Assembly: GCA_016931935.1 (NCBI GenBank)
Contig: JAFGDW010000320.1
Span: 1-64,000, forward strand
Length of the DNA stretch: 64,000 nucleotides
DNA from: Candidatus Zhuqueibacterota bacterium
GTDB taxonomy: Bacteria; Zhuqueibacterota; Zhuqueibacteria; Thermofontimicrobiales; Thiofontviventaceae
Reading direction: 5' to 3'
Below the pieces are notes generated by a model. It was not told the DNA's origin. It ran no database searches and worked only from the letters and a program-made list of their open reading frames with translations. Below are positions 44,255 to 54,892 of the stretch, piece after piece (within the stretch, counting starts at the first letter, position 1; each line of letters opens with the position of its first letter). The position numbers and the translations under genes were made by a program.

Positions 44255-47200
44255 TTACTTAACGAACATCATCTTGTGGCTCTTTACATAGTCACCAGCT
44301 TGAATGCGGTAGAAATAAACACCGCTGGCAACAGCAAGACCCTGATCATTCATACCATCCCAGGTTGTTTTGTATTGACCCGCAGCCTGGTTGCCTGTGA
44401 CCAATGTACGGATTTTCTGACCCATAACATTGTAGACAGCCAATTGAACGTCGGCAGCTTTGGGGATATCAAACACAATCTGTGTTGACGGGTTGAACGG
44501 ATTCGGGTAGTTATTGTACAGTTTAAATTCAGTTGGCAACGTACCGTTATCTGTTTTGGCAACCGCTGTCGGCAGCATGAACCATTCGTATACATTCGCC
44601 AGGAATATACTACGTTCGGCTGCCGGGATATTTGCTAAACAGAATGGCAACGTTACTTTCTTTGAACCGGTTGCAGGATCGGTGTAGCGCCAGGATGTAC
44701 CATAACCATAATCGCTGTACCATGCATCCCCCAACCATCCATCAAGGATGTATGCATCCATATTGACAGGATCTGCGATATCACCCATATAGCCAAATGG
44801 CAGCTCATCCATCTTCATTGTTGCGGACATGCCAAGGGTTAAAGGTTCTTCAGCAGACATAACTTTCAGAGAATCGTAATTATAATCCGGACCGATCCAG
44901 GCAACATTCAAAATATCATAAGCAGCTTCGCCAGGTAACGGCGATGCTTCCTGGAAATTACCATCGGCATCCGCATACAATTGTCCCAGCATTTCTTCGG
45001 ATGAGAACAACAGATTACCGCCGTTAGCCACGAATGGGCCAAACGGATTATCATTTGTCATCATCGGGAATACGCTTGCATCCCAATCGCCATATCCGTG
45101 CCATATCACCGAGGTGTAATTGCTTAGCACAGTCTGGTAGTCAGGCGCGCCATACATATCAACATCCCACATATCGTAGGTAAAGCCTTTTGCTGCAGCA
45201 ATTTCATCCAGGGTAGAGGTAACTAGCGAATCTACACTGGAGAGGTAGTACCATGTATAATAGTCATCACCACAGTATAACACTTTGGCGCCTTCGGTTG
45301 CACTGAGACCGGTCAACCAGAATTCGTATGGCATAGTCATTCCGGACAGGCCGTCATCATCGGTTGCTTTAACAACGTACATTACATAATCGCCAGCAAC
45401 TGCTGGAATTTGACCGGAGTACATGCCACCATCACCAGCGGTCATATCGACCCAGGTGTAATCGGCAGCATCATCAACCATGTAACCAAGCTGCATGGAG
45501 ACAACAGCGTTGGCGCCATTAGCCTTTGCCAGTTTTTCATCAACAGCATTTGCTGTGACGGTGAATGGACCGCTGCCATAAACGCCGTAGCGCGGACCCA
45601 TTGCTTCGACGACCGGCGGGCTGCCAGCGCCAAAGAACTCAAGAATATTTTCCATTAATGCAAATGCATCGTCATTGGCGACAACTTCGCCGGTAGCTGT
45701 TGTATCAACCAGCCAGCTAAACATAAACGGCAGGAATACGGTTTTGAACGAACCTTCATCGTACCAAACACCGGCGCCCATACCTTGATTGTAAGCAAAG
45801 AACGCATCAGTAGCGGTGCTGGCAGTTGTCCAGTCAATCCAGTTTGCACCAGTGCTTCCGATTGCATTTTCCCAGATACCTACATTCAACATTAACGGTT
45901 CGGCATCCCAATTTCCGGAAATCGGATCGTCGGTTAAACCGATCAACATACTGTCAGCGCTTTCGCCAGGATCGTTTGTACCGGCAGCAAGGCCTAAATA
46001 ATCAGCAGCAAAATCACCAGCCGCAAATTCCAAATCGGTATCGGTTTCACCAGCGCCAAAGTACCAGTCCATACTCATCAGCGCAAGGTTGCCGCCATTG
46101 TCTAAAAATTCAGCATATGGGTTGCCTTCATAGTCACGAGTCGGCAGCGAGCTAATGCCCCAACCAGCAAGAATGATATTGTTCCATCCCCAGTTGGTAA
46201 CCGAAGCATCAATACCAGCGTGTTCGTCGATGCTCCAGAATTCGTACACATAACCCAGGTCCTGCAATACTTCTTCATACATTGCCTGAATACGCATATC
46301 ATCACCAACCAACAGGATGTCTGCACCCGGATTTTCAGGAGCAAGTACATCGACTAATGTCAGGAACGAGAGACCTTCCAGGCCATCATTGTCAATTGCT
46401 TTTGCCTGATAGGAAATAACATCACCAGGAGCTGCTGAAACGCTGAATGACGCTTGCCACACATCCGGAGAAACGGAGGTCATCGGATAACTACCAACTT
46501 CTTCGTCATTTAACCACACAAACAATTCGCAGCTTTCGGTGGTTCCATCAAGGTCACTTGTGGTTGCCGTTACAGTAAACGGACCTGTCAAGTTATAAGT
46601 ATCGGACAATTGATTCACACCGCATTTTGGATTTGGTGGCCACGGATAGCCAAGTTCATAAACGATGTCAACCGGGCCAGCGCCTAATTCATACAAGCAA
46701 TGAAATAATGAATCGGAAGACAGAACACGGCGAGCTACATTGGGATGACTTTCATAAACATTCGGACCATTACCGCTGACGTTTACGAATTCCCACGAGC
46801 CACTGATATTCGTACCCGTAAAGAAATCGCCTTCTGATGGTTCCAGGTTCATACCGCCACCCAAACCATCGAGATAGCCAATATAAATATTATCATTATC
46901 ATCAATACCAGCCTGAGCCATCATGTCTGAACCGCCAGGAATGCTTGGCATAATTTCGGTTGCTTCTGCCCAGCCGGAAGCCGGGTCATAAACGCGGTAC
47001 CAAATACCACGTTGTCCGGTGGTACCGGCAGCATCGTAAAATGCATGACCTTTGCCCTGTGAATCAAACACCATTGACGGATAAGGACAGCCTGTGCCTT
47101 CGGGAGATAATTCAACTGGAGGAACTTCCTGCCAGGCGCCGGAGGCCATATCGCGCCAGTTCCAGTAGGTGCCTTTGTCGCCCCAGGAGCCAGCAGTACC

Positions 47201-48100
47201 ACCACCACCGAAGAACACATGGGGATTACCAGAATTATCAATCGTTACGGAAGCGCCAAAGGTTTCGCCACCGAAACCAGTGTTGACAACTTCCGGCTCG
47301 GCCATAAATGTGGCGCCGCCATCGGTTGAGTAGTTGTAGCGAATGAAGGTATCAGCGTAGCTATCAAACGCAACGTGAGGATTTCCATCTTGATCAACAG
47401 CAATGTCCGGGTTGTTGGTGTTCACATTCGAGCCGGCAACAAGCACAGACGGTTCCCAGGTTGCGCCACCATCGAGTGACCGAACACAGCGGGCGGTACG
47501 GGTTTCACCGGAATTCATATAACCAATATACACTATATGAACTTTCATCGGATCATTCGGATCGACATCAATTGCTGCTTTGTAACCGTAGTAGCCATCG
47601 TTGGCAACAACCGGAGTAGTCCAGGTTGCGCCGCCATCGGTCGATTTTGAGTAATAAACAACATTGCTCGGCGTTCCGGCGTCGCACCATTGCACATGAA
47701 TACTTCCATCGCTGCCCATTGCAATATTGCGGCCTTGATAAGCGGTCGCATATGTCAGACCGGAGGTACCAATGGATGTACCGTTCACTTTTGCCATCGC
47801 CATAAAATTATCGACCTGCATAATTTGATCGCCATAGAAATCAGGGATCGGCATTGCAGTCGGCATTTGTTTCACGACTTTGGTTTTTACTTTTGATAGA
47901 TCGACATTCGACACATCAATCGGCGCCGAATGACGTTTCACCGTAGTATTTTGGTGAAATTTTTTGGTAGCCAGCTTCTGAACCAGCTCCATTTTTTTTG
48001 CATCAGTTGACTTCTTCGCTACATCTTTTGCAACAGCAAAGCCGACAAGTGCAAATGTCAACAACATACAGAGACTCACCTTTAACAATCTGGTTATCAT
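44255..48100 (-). CDS. Large secreted Asp-box (sialidase-like) repeat protein with sorting domain
   Basis: A 1281-residue exported protein. After the signal peptide (LLKVSLCMLLTFALVGFAVA) come BNR/Asp-box blades: STDGGATW, SLDGGATW and STDGGATF at about residues 153, 208 and 258. Then there are two Ig-like plus flavodoxin/GATase-like modules, the first starting ADILLVGDDMR and the second AKVLYCGDDYY, both related to one in the subtilase. The C-terminus is a FlgD-Ig-like domain with NYPNPFNPSTQ. No sialidase FRIP or catalytic residues were found, so enzymatic activity is doubtful. ATG 48100 follows GGAGGAG; an upstream ATG lies inside that site. Confidence 0.8.
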   Translation of the reverse strand: MITRLLKVSLCMLLTFALVGFAVAKDVAKKSTDAKKMELVQKLATKKFHQNTTVKRHSAPIDVSNVDLSKVKTKVVKQMPTAMPIPDFYGDQIMQVDNFMAMAKVNGTSIGTSGLTYATAYQGRNIAMGSDGSIHVQWCDAGTPSNVVYYSKSTDGGATWTTPVVANDGYYGYKAAIDVDPNDPMKVHIVYIGYMNSGETRTARCVRSLDGGATWEPSVLVAGSNVNTNNPDIAVDQDGNPHVAFDSYADTFIRYNYSTDGGATFMAEPEVVNTGFGGETFGASVTIDNSGNPHVFFGGGGTAGSWGDKGTYWNWRDMASGAWQEVPPVELSPEGTGCPYPSMVFDSQGKGHAFYDAAGTTGQRGIWYRVYDPASGWAEATEIMPSIPGGSDMMAQAGIDDNDNIYIGYLDGLGGGMNLEPSEGDFFTGTNISGSWEFVNVSGNGPNVYESHPNVARRVLSSDSLFHCLYELGAGPVDIVYELGYPWPPNPKCGVNQLSDTYNLTGPFTVTATTSDLDGTTESCELFVWLNDEEVGSYPMTSVSPDVWQASFSVSAAPGDVISYQAKAIDNDGLEGLSFLTLVDVLAPENPGADILLVGDDMRIQAMYEEVLQDLGYVYEFWSIDEHAGIDASVTNWGWNNIILAGWGISSLPTRDYEGNPYAEFLDNGGNLALMSMDWYFGAGETDTDLEFAAGDFAADYLGLAAGTNDPGESADSMLIGLTDDPISGNWDAEPLMLNVGIWENAIGSTGANWIDWTTASTATDAFFAYNQGMGAGVWYDEGSFKTVFLPFMFSWLVDTTATGEVVANDDAFALMENILEFFGAGSPPVVEAMGPRYGVYGSGPFTVTANAVDEKLAKANGANAVVSMQLGYMVDDAADYTWVDMTAGDGGMYSGQIPAVAGDYVMYVVKATDDDGLSGMTMPYEFWLTGLSATEGAKVLYCGDDYYTWYYLSSVDSLVTSTLDEIAAAKGFTYDMWDVDMYGAPDYQTVLSNYTSVIWHGYGDWDASVFPMMTNDNPFGPFVANGGNLLFSSEEMLGQLYADADGNFQEASPLPGEAAYDILNVAWIGPDYNYDSLKVMSAEEPLTLGMSATMKMDELPFGYMGDIADPVNMDAYILDGWLGDAWYSDYGYGTSWRYTDPATGSKKVTLPFCLANIPAAERSIFLANVYEWFMLPTAVAKTDNGTLPTEFKLYNNYPNPFNPSTQIVFDIPKAADVQLAVYNVMGQKIRTLVTGNQAAGQYKTTWDGMNDQGLAVASGVYFYRIQAGDYVKSHKMMFVK

Positions 48101-48453
48101 GGTCTCCTCCATCTTTAGTGAGAGTTATTGTGAATTACTATATAACATCCTATTTAATGACACCTGTTTTTATGGGAATAAGTTGAACATCGTGCATCCA
48201 CAATTTAAATACGAAATTCTCTTCCCATATTGGCATTAATAAATCTGAAAGCATGAGGTAATTTAATTATGCTGAAAATATGTTGACTCTAAAACTAATT
48301 AGTGTCCGTCCGGAAATGGTTGATTTTGTAACGCAATCATGTTGATTGCAAGTTAAATATTGAAGTTATCTAAGAAATTACGACAAGCTGGAAGCATATC
48401 GTACTTTCCCGGACAGATCACCAATTAGATTCGTTCATGCCCCAAAGGTTTCA
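48101..48453. other. Intergenic region
   Basis: No gene. TGTCCGTCCGGAAA (48303-48316) and TTTCCCGGACAG (48405-48416 region) form an imperfect inverted pair around about 90 bp, perhaps another small repeat element. The promoter of the Asp-box protein must lie here, but no clear boxes were found. Confidence 0.4.
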
Positions 48454-49404
48454 CTAATCCCGTTTCGTATTTTCATCAATTACATTCATCAAAACACTCA
48501 GGAATTTCCCGTAATCAGTTGCATTCTGATACTGCACAACAAACATATCTTTTTCCATAGGAATCGGATTGCCGAGAATTTTCACACTTTTTCCGCCTTC
48601 CACAAATTCAACGACTTTGTATGAGACATTGGTTTCCGAGTGTCGTACGTCAATGACATCTACCAGTCGAGCGCTTACAGGAGCGTCGTTTACCGAGTAA
48701 ACAACATCCAAATTCGCCTGCCCGGTCATTCCTGTCGTCGGCGTGAGTGAAACAGCAACCGTATCAGATCGGACAACAATCACCTGCTGGCTGCTTAAAT
48801 TATTAAAGAAATCCGGGTATAGTGTATTGGTGACAACCATCGCTGCATCCAGAAAACGCTTCATGCGAAAATAACATTGAGCAACAGTCGCATTCAACTT
48901 CTGTGCTGTAATATATGTATCATGAGTAAATTCAAAATCAGGCTTCAGCGCCAATACCATATCGATATATTCAATTGCTTTCAAACCGGCAGCGGTTCGT
49001 TGGTCGAATGTAGCGTCGTCGGTACCAGCGTAATAATTCGGATCGACTTGCATTGCAGAATACGTCATTGCAAGACCAGCATATACATTCGCTCTCATAT
49101 CATCACTGCTTGTCAATGAAAGCAACAGCAGGAAATTTGAAATGGCATTATCATATTGCGTTAGTTTCGTATATGTCCAGCCTAAACCATTATACGCATC
49201 TTCTTTAATGGCATCGCGCGCCTTGGAAGCATTAAATTCTGTCAATGCTGCCGCATAATTCCCGGATTCATATAATGTCCAACCATCACCGAGATAACTA
49301 TTGGCGGTTGGTGGTGATGTCGGGATATTTGCCCCTTGATGATCACACCCACCGATGACAAGGAATAAGGTGATAATTAAAGCAAAACTCGTTAATCGAG
49401 CCAT
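48454..49404 (-). CDS. TPR-repeat lipoprotein
   Basis: A 316-residue predicted lipoprotein with lipobox IGGC (Cys20). Helical repeats of TPR type follow: GWTLYESGNYAAALTEFNAS, NGLGWTYTKLTQYDNAISNF and YAGLAMTYSAMQ, and KLNATVAQCYFRMKRFLDAA. The last 100 residues are beta-rich with no family recognised. GGAGG precedes the ATG. It is last in the minus-strand block behind the 1414-residue surface protein, 64 nt after its stop, so it may be an assembly or accessory protein for that block. Confidence 0.8.
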   Translation of the reverse strand: MARLTSFALIITLFLVIGGCDHQGANIPTSPPTANSYLGDGWTLYESGNYAAALTEFNASKARDAIKEDAYNGLGWTYTKLTQYDNAISNFLLLLSLTSSDDMRANVYAGLAMTYSAMQVDPNYYAGTDDATFDQRTAAGLKAIEYIDMVLALKPDFEFTHDTYITAQKLNATVAQCYFRMKRFLDAAMVVTNTLYPDFFNNLSSQQVIVVRSDTVAVSLTPTTGMTGQANLDVVYSVNDAPVSARLVDVIDVRHSETNVSYKVVEFVEGGKSVKILGNPIPMEKDMFVVQYQNATDYGKFLSVLMNVIDENTKRD

Positions 49405-49468
49405 TTTTTACCTCCTGTATCTACACAGTTCTGTTTATCTATCGTTAGCCTGAATCGTTTGGCGATTA

Positions 49469-52400
49469 TTATTTTATGACCATCATTTTGCGAATCTGCT
49501 TAAACGACTCATTATCTTCACTGCTGCGCACGTCAATGCGATAGAAATATAAGCCGGACGCCTGATGCGATGCATCCCATTGAATTTGATAAACACCAGC
49601 ATCTTGTTGACCATTGCGCAGAATTGCCACACGCTGTCCCAACGAATTGTATACTTCCAGCGTTACATGGCTCAATTTGGGAAGCCCATACTGGATGTAG
49701 GTCGTTGGATTAAACGGATTCGGATAATTTTGATCCAGACTATATACCTTCGGTACGATCGGTTCGGTCAGTTCAACAGTAGGCTCACCCGCCATCACCT
49801 TAAAGTCACCCAACCGGTCCACAAGTACTGTCATCGTGCCCGTTTTTTCGTTCAGTTTACCGCCGACAGAAACCCACTTATCACCATCAAGCCGACAAAC
49901 GACAAGTGCTCTATCGGATGGAATATTTTCCGGATGCAATGTCAAACGTGCCGGAATAGAGAAATTGACATTTGACGGGCCAAATCGATAGATCGGACCA
50001 GAAATTTGTTCCTTGTCTGTGGGAACATTATCGATGAACGCAGTAATCAGATGATCGTTCGCCATGCCGGCAGGCGCAATATCAAGCGTTGCTTTCTGCA
50101 ACGGATCGCCAATAACGCCTCCCTGTTCAGCAATAATTTTTTGGGCCGAAAGACCTACTGTCTTTTCCGAAATATTATTACCCGCTTTATCCTGTCCGTT
50201 AACAGTCACTGAGTAAGTGCCGCTACCCGGAACAGTATATTTTGCCAGATACGAATGCATGGATGCATCGGTATTGGCAAAATATATCTCAACAGAAAGC
50301 TCAGTTACGATGCCTCCGTTTGAAATCGTCACTTTCGGACTTTCAAGCCCAACATCCTGATATAATTGTTCATCAGAAATAATGTAGATACTTAAATTAC
50401 GATCAACAGACGGATTCTGCATCACCGCCAGATTTACCTCCTGAGGCGGTGTTATGTCTTTTGAAATAACATAGTCGAGATACGTCGGTCCTGTTGATGA
50501 TTTACTGGTAACACATGTGAGAATATCCGCTACTTTCAGATCGGAAACATCAACCAGACCTTCATTTTCGCTATCCAATGTTGCTTTTTTATATAGGAAA
50601 TCGTCTTCAATGGTTGTGAAAATTAAACTCATCTGAGTAGCATCAATACCATTAAATTTGACCTGATCAATCGCCTGTGTTTTTTTCGTTTTGAAGAATG
50701 AGAAACTCCACGGCAATTGTTGATCGGTCGCATCCGAGGTTGACCAGGTAATCGATTTTAAGAACGGGAACCCAAAATCAACGGCTTTGAAACCAAATCT
50801 ATCACCATAGACAGGATGATTCAGTTTATCCAGGAAACCGGCAATCGCATAATCATCAAACACATTTTCCAGCGTCGATGATTCGGGTAGCGAATTTCGT
50901 ACGCTCTGCAATCCGTTTGCTGTATCAGCAGCAATTGCCTGGATGACAGGTTTACCAAATTGTTCATAAACATATAGCGCAAACAATGATGTGTGATAAA
51001 ATTCCGCCACATCAATAGCTGGTGTTCCACCATCCCAGCCTGTCCAATAGTTCAATGTTTTATTCGCCGAAAGTTTGGGCGTTTCTGCAGGAAAAACATG
51101 ACTGGTGTACTTATACCCGCAAAGCACCTGTGCCAGGCCGCTAAGTCCTTCAATCAACCACTGCTCTTCATTGGGATCAACATTTCGGAAAATCATTTGT
51201 GTGAAATATTGAGCCACCGCCTGCAACGCGGTTCCCGCGCGGATAATCGGCTCGGAATCAACGAAAATCATATCTGTCATCGCCGAATGTGCATTAACCG
51301 AATCAGGAAGTTCATTTCGGATCATGTAAGCGCCGGCACGCGGGACATTCGATGCACGGTTGGATCGGCCCTGATCATATTCATCACGCAGATTTGTAAA
51401 TAGAATAGTGATTCGTGGATCGTCATCTGTATCGATTTCATTGCCAAAATATTCGCGACAAATCTGGTAAATACCCTTCGATGCATCCGCAGGCGTACTT
51501 TGTTCAAACGCGACTAAAAAGCTATCAACGATTGCTTGTGTGATGATGGGGTGCTTATTGCCATTCGCATCTTCCCAACTATCCAGCCAATCCTTATCAG
51601 ACACATAAATATAGCAATTATCACCAACAGCGCGTAACGACGACGGCACAAGTTCATCCGACGTACGGAACGCCTCGTAGCTTTGATCCCAAAATGACCG
51701 GCCATAGCCAACGAAAACACTGTTGCCATCTGACAGCGTAGATGCTTCATTTATGGAAATGGTTTCATTGCTGACGCCATCCAGGTTGGTTATGCTTCCG
51801 GCATCGACGGTCACTGTCAACGCAGCTTTGGTTGCGTTATCAAGCTCATTTATTTTTGCCTGATCCGCATCGGAAATTGACACAGTCAAATTATAATCAT
51901 AAACTGCTACCTGCGATTCTGTTAACATGGAGTGCACAGAATCGGCAACAATTACCGATGAATCCACAACTGTTCCACCGCTCAACTGAACGCCGGCAAC
52001 ATTTAGCGCAGATGCATTAAATTTATTATACTTTATAGCTTTGTTTAACTTTATCTGTAACTCATTTTTCTCGAAATTATTTTTAAAACTGGAAATTTCA
52101 ACCGCCATTGTATCCGGAAGATATTCGACGCCCAAATTTTGATCAAGTGAAAGTACGTGGTTACCATTGCCGGTTTTGCTGTAACTTTCAAAGAAAAATG
52201 TCAACGGTTCCATCGACAATTTCAATGAATCTCCATTGGACATTCCTTCGATAAGCACTTCATCTTCCGGTAAAATTTCGATAAAAATGTTACGGATAAA
52301 TTTGGGAACTCCGGCCTTGACACCGTGAACGCCGCCGCCGCTAAGAGATACGGATTTTCCTGACTGAGCGTGCAGGGTAATCCAGGGCAGTGTTACAGTT

Positions 52401-53713
52401 GTCGTATCAATACCTTTGGTCTGAGGTTTAATGTTACCAAATCGCAATTCCAACAAATTGGAACCCGCATAGTACAATGCCTGTTCCACAACCGGTGCAT
52501 CATCATCTGTTTCCGGTACATAACCAACACTAATGTCATCAGCCAGTGTGTACTCACGAATACCATTTAATCCTTCATCGAGAATTGCGAAGGTATTGAC
52601 CAGTAATTTTAAATCGTCGGTACTATCCAGAGTCTCCAGCAATATTTGGTCCTCCGGAGAGACGAGAATTTCCAACTGCAGGCTGGTGGATTTGAATGAA
52701 ATGCTCTTATACGCACTTAGCGTTACTGTTTTGGCATTTACATTGTCGTAGACGGATATTCCTGAAATAGCGACAGCTTCCAACTTTTCTTCATTTTGCT
52801 TGCCATCAAGCCAGAAATACCGTTTGTAAGTGGTTGAAATGTTTTCATTGAATTGAATATACAATGTGTTCTTTACGGCATCGTAATATGCAGTATCAAT
52901 TTCTGTAGGCTGATTATCGATGACGTAGTTGACAGGGAAATTATCCACTGTTTTACAAGTATTACCCATTGGGTCGATAAATGCATAAGCAGCAAGGGTA
53001 ACGTTCATTGAGGCTGTAGCAAAACCTTCAATGATTTCCTGATGCCGTGGAGTGAATGTAATTGTTACGGAATCGGATGCGACAATGCCTGGTACAAATT
53101 CGTGATTACTGGTAAAGGTCAGCGAATTCCCGGCGCCGTCAGCAAGTGTAATTTTTAATAAATCGACATTATCTTTGGCCTTGACTATTTTATCAAACTT
53201 GAAACCAAGCGTATTTTCGATTGCATTATAGGTTACTTTAAGTGGTTGCGGTTTTTTGATAAACGGAATAAATGCAATCGGGAAATTTTCGGCAGCAACA
53301 TTGCCTTCATATGCTGCATTGATAAATCGACCGCCAGGCAAAACAAGTGATAAATCTTCGGGACTTGCATACCCCAAATTCTCAATTAATTTTTGATCTT
53401 GATATGTAACGACCAGCCGAATTGTATCCACGGCAGTTTCATTCTCCGGATCACCCGGCAATTTTCCGCCTGCCAGTGCCACACTCTGTGCTTTATCTGA
53501 AACAACGCCATGCACTTCAATACCGTCGCGTATAACCCGCGTTGAATCGTTGAATACCGGTTGATCAAATACAAATTCTAAAACATTCAACGAATCCATG
53601 TATGTCACTGCGGTTACAACAGGCTGTGTTGCATAGACATTTCCTGTTCCTGTTAATAACACACTCATCAAAATAAGAATGATAAGCGTGCTATATGTAT
53701 AGCGATTAGTCAT
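49469..53713 (-). CDS. Large surface protein with degenerate metallopeptidase-like domain and sorting domain
   Basis: A 1414-residue exported protein. Signal peptide, then about 600 residues of repeated Ig-like units (EIDTAYYDAVKNTLYIQFNE and similar lines). Residues of about 690-960 resemble secreted M30/MA-clan peptidases, with WLIEGLSGLAQVLCGY matching the usual W-x2-EGLS-x2-A block, but the zinc motif region reads AVAQYFTQMI, so no HExxH is present. The C-terminus has a ZU5/Ig region and the FlgD-Ig-like sorting domain with NYPNPFNPTT. ATG 53713 follows GGAGG. Probably a surface-displayed, catalytically dead pseudopeptidase or adhesin. Confidence 0.75.
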   Translation of the reverse strand: MTNRYTYSTLIILILMSVLLTGTGNVYATQPVVTAVTYMDSLNVLEFVFDQPVFNDSTRVIRDGIEVHGVVSDKAQSVALAGGKLPGDPENETAVDTIRLVVTYQDQKLIENLGYASPEDLSLVLPGGRFINAAYEGNVAAENFPIAFIPFIKKPQPLKVTYNAIENTLGFKFDKIVKAKDNVDLLKITLADGAGNSLTFTSNHEFVPGIVASDSVTITFTPRHQEIIEGFATASMNVTLAAYAFIDPMGNTCKTVDNFPVNYVIDNQPTEIDTAYYDAVKNTLYIQFNENISTTYKRYFWLDGKQNEEKLEAVAISGISVYDNVNAKTVTLSAYKSISFKSTSLQLEILVSPEDQILLETLDSTDDLKLLVNTFAILDEGLNGIREYTLADDISVGYVPETDDDAPVVEQALYYAGSNLLELRFGNIKPQTKGIDTTTVTLPWITLHAQSGKSVSLSGGGVHGVKAGVPKFIRNIFIEILPEDEVLIEGMSNGDSLKLSMEPLTFFFESYSKTGNGNHVLSLDQNLGVEYLPDTMAVEISSFKNNFEKNELQIKLNKAIKYNKFNASALNVAGVQLSGGTVVDSSVIVADSVHSMLTESQVAVYDYNLTVSISDADQAKINELDNATKAALTVTVDAGSITNLDGVSNETISINEASTLSDGNSVFVGYGRSFWDQSYEAFRTSDELVPSSLRAVGDNCYIYVSDKDWLDSWEDANGNKHPIITQAIVDSFLVAFEQSTPADASKGIYQICREYFGNEIDTDDDPRITILFTNLRDEYDQGRSNRASNVPRAGAYMIRNELPDSVNAHSAMTDMIFVDSEPIIRAGTALQAVAQYFTQMIFRNVDPNEEQWLIEGLSGLAQVLCGYKYTSHVFPAETPKLSANKTLNYWTGWDGGTPAIDVAEFYHTSLFALYVYEQFGKPVIQAIAADTANGLQSVRNSLPESSTLENVFDDYAIAGFLDKLNHPVYGDRFGFKAVDFGFPFLKSITWSTSDATDQQLPWSFSFFKTKKTQAIDQVKFNGIDATQMSLIFTTIEDDFLYKKATLDSENEGLVDVSDLKVADILTCVTSKSSTGPTYLDYVISKDITPPQEVNLAVMQNPSVDRNLSIYIISDEQLYQDVGLESPKVTISNGGIVTELSVEIYFANTDASMHSYLAKYTVPGSGTYSVTVNGQDKAGNNISEKTVGLSAQKIIAEQGGVIGDPLQKATLDIAPAGMANDHLITAFIDNVPTDKEQISGPIYRFGPSNVNFSIPARLTLHPENIPSDRALVVCRLDGDKWVSVGGKLNEKTGTMTVLVDRLGDFKVMAGEPTVELTEPIVPKVYSLDQNYPNPFNPTTYIQYGLPKLSHVTLEVYNSLGQRVAILRNGQQDAGVYQIQWDASHQASGLYFYRIDVRSSEDNESFKQIRKMMVIK

Positions 53714-53787
53714 TGATTCCTCCAATGATTTTGGTTGACTATCAGCGTCCGTGTGAATTTTTGCTGATTTCATCCCATTTTCTTTTA

Positions 53788-54873
53788 TTAAAAATTAATC
53801 ACAAGTGATGCACGATGTACCCAATCCAGTACTCCAAAATCCGTGTACGCGTAATCCAGTGCTGCTTTTCCCATACCGGGGATGTTCAGATTGAATCCCA
53901 GTCCGGCACTGAATGACTGTGAGTAATTATTCACCTTTAATGAGTACTCATTTTCCGCATCATCACGATTTTCAATTTCAGTGTCCTCTTTTCCGAGCAC
54001 ACCAAACGGACTGACATAACCGCCACGAATGGATAGCATGTTGAAAATAACAAGTTCAGCGCCAAGATTCAGTTTTTCAACATTATCATTTGGATGAAGC
54101 AAATCTACTGCGGTGGTCAATTGATACATATCATTGTTTTGAAAGAAATCGTATGCTACGCCAACAGCAAATGTCATAGGCATGTGATAGGCCAGATAAT
54201 CATTCTCTTGCGGCGTTAGTGTTTCCGGATCTAAAATCACGGACCCGTTGTCATAATCCGTATATGTTCCGCCCATTTTCAATTCCGGGCCAAAATTCCG
54301 GATATACATACCCATTCGTAACGAGTTGAATCCGGTATAATACAACGAACCAATATCGATTGCCCAGGCCCAGGCTTTTTCAGTATCCAACCGTTCTTCA
54401 ATGTACTTCGCATTTCCACCAATACTGAATTTATCAGATAGTTGTTTGGCGTATGACAAGCCTACCACCAAATCACCGGTATCAAACATACGTCCGGTGC
54501 CTTCCTGCTGCTCAACTGTGGTTTCTTCAATTTCACCGGATGTCAGATAAGCAAAGCTGACACCAACCAATCCTCCCATACCGAAATTTTTAACTACTGC
54601 TGCGGCTTCATACTTAAGGCCTGCAAGCCAGTTGGCATGTGCGAAAATAACGCTCATATTGTCGATATGAGTTAATCCCGCAGGATTCCAGAAAATAGCG
54701 GAGGCGTCATTACAGACAGAGCTGTATGCATCGGACATTCCGACACCCCGGCCACCAATTCCTATTTTTAAAAACTGTGCACCCGCCGTTCCCACTTTGG
54801 CAAACTCCTGGCCAAATAATAAAGCCGGGATAAGCAGGCTGAACGATAATATGTGAAGCATAACTCGTTTCAT
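53788..54873 (-). CDS. PorV/PorQ-like (UPF0164) outer-membrane protein
   Basis: A 361-residue beta-barrel. Mature N-terminus FAKVGTAGAQFLKIGIGGRGVGMSDAYSSVCNDASAIFWNPAGL is the hallmark of the UPF0164/PorV family, members of which act as shuttle or attachment proteins of type IX secretion in Bacteroidota. The barrel of alternating amphipathic strands ends in HRASLVINF, with the terminal Phe typical of BAM substrates. ATG 54873 follows GGAGGAAAA. Between two C-terminally tagged surface proteins in one operon, it plausibly handles their export. Confidence 0.85.
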   Translation of the reverse strand: MKRVMLHILSFSLLIPALLFGQEFAKVGTAGAQFLKIGIGGRGVGMSDAYSSVCNDASAIFWNPAGLTHIDNMSVIFAHANWLAGLKYEAAAVVKNFGMGGLVGVSFAYLTSGEIEETTVEQQEGTGRMFDTGDLVVGLSYAKQLSDKFSIGGNAKYIEERLDTEKAWAWAIDIGSLYYTGFNSLRMGMYIRNFGPELKMGGTYTDYDNGSVILDPETLTPQENDYLAYHMPMTFAVGVAYDFFQNNDMYQLTTAVDLLHPNDNVEKLNLGAELVIFNMLSIRGGYVSPFGVLGKEDTEIENRDDAENEYSLKVNNYSQSFSAGLGFNLNIPGMGKAALDYAYTDFGVLDWVHRASLVINF

Positions 54874-54892
54874 TGGTTTTCCTCCATCAGCA

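Noticed and set aside
44255-48100. Active sialidase
   Set aside because: Asp-box repeats are present but the arginine triad region (FRIP) and catalytic residues were not seen; Asp boxes also occur in non-enzymatic propellers.
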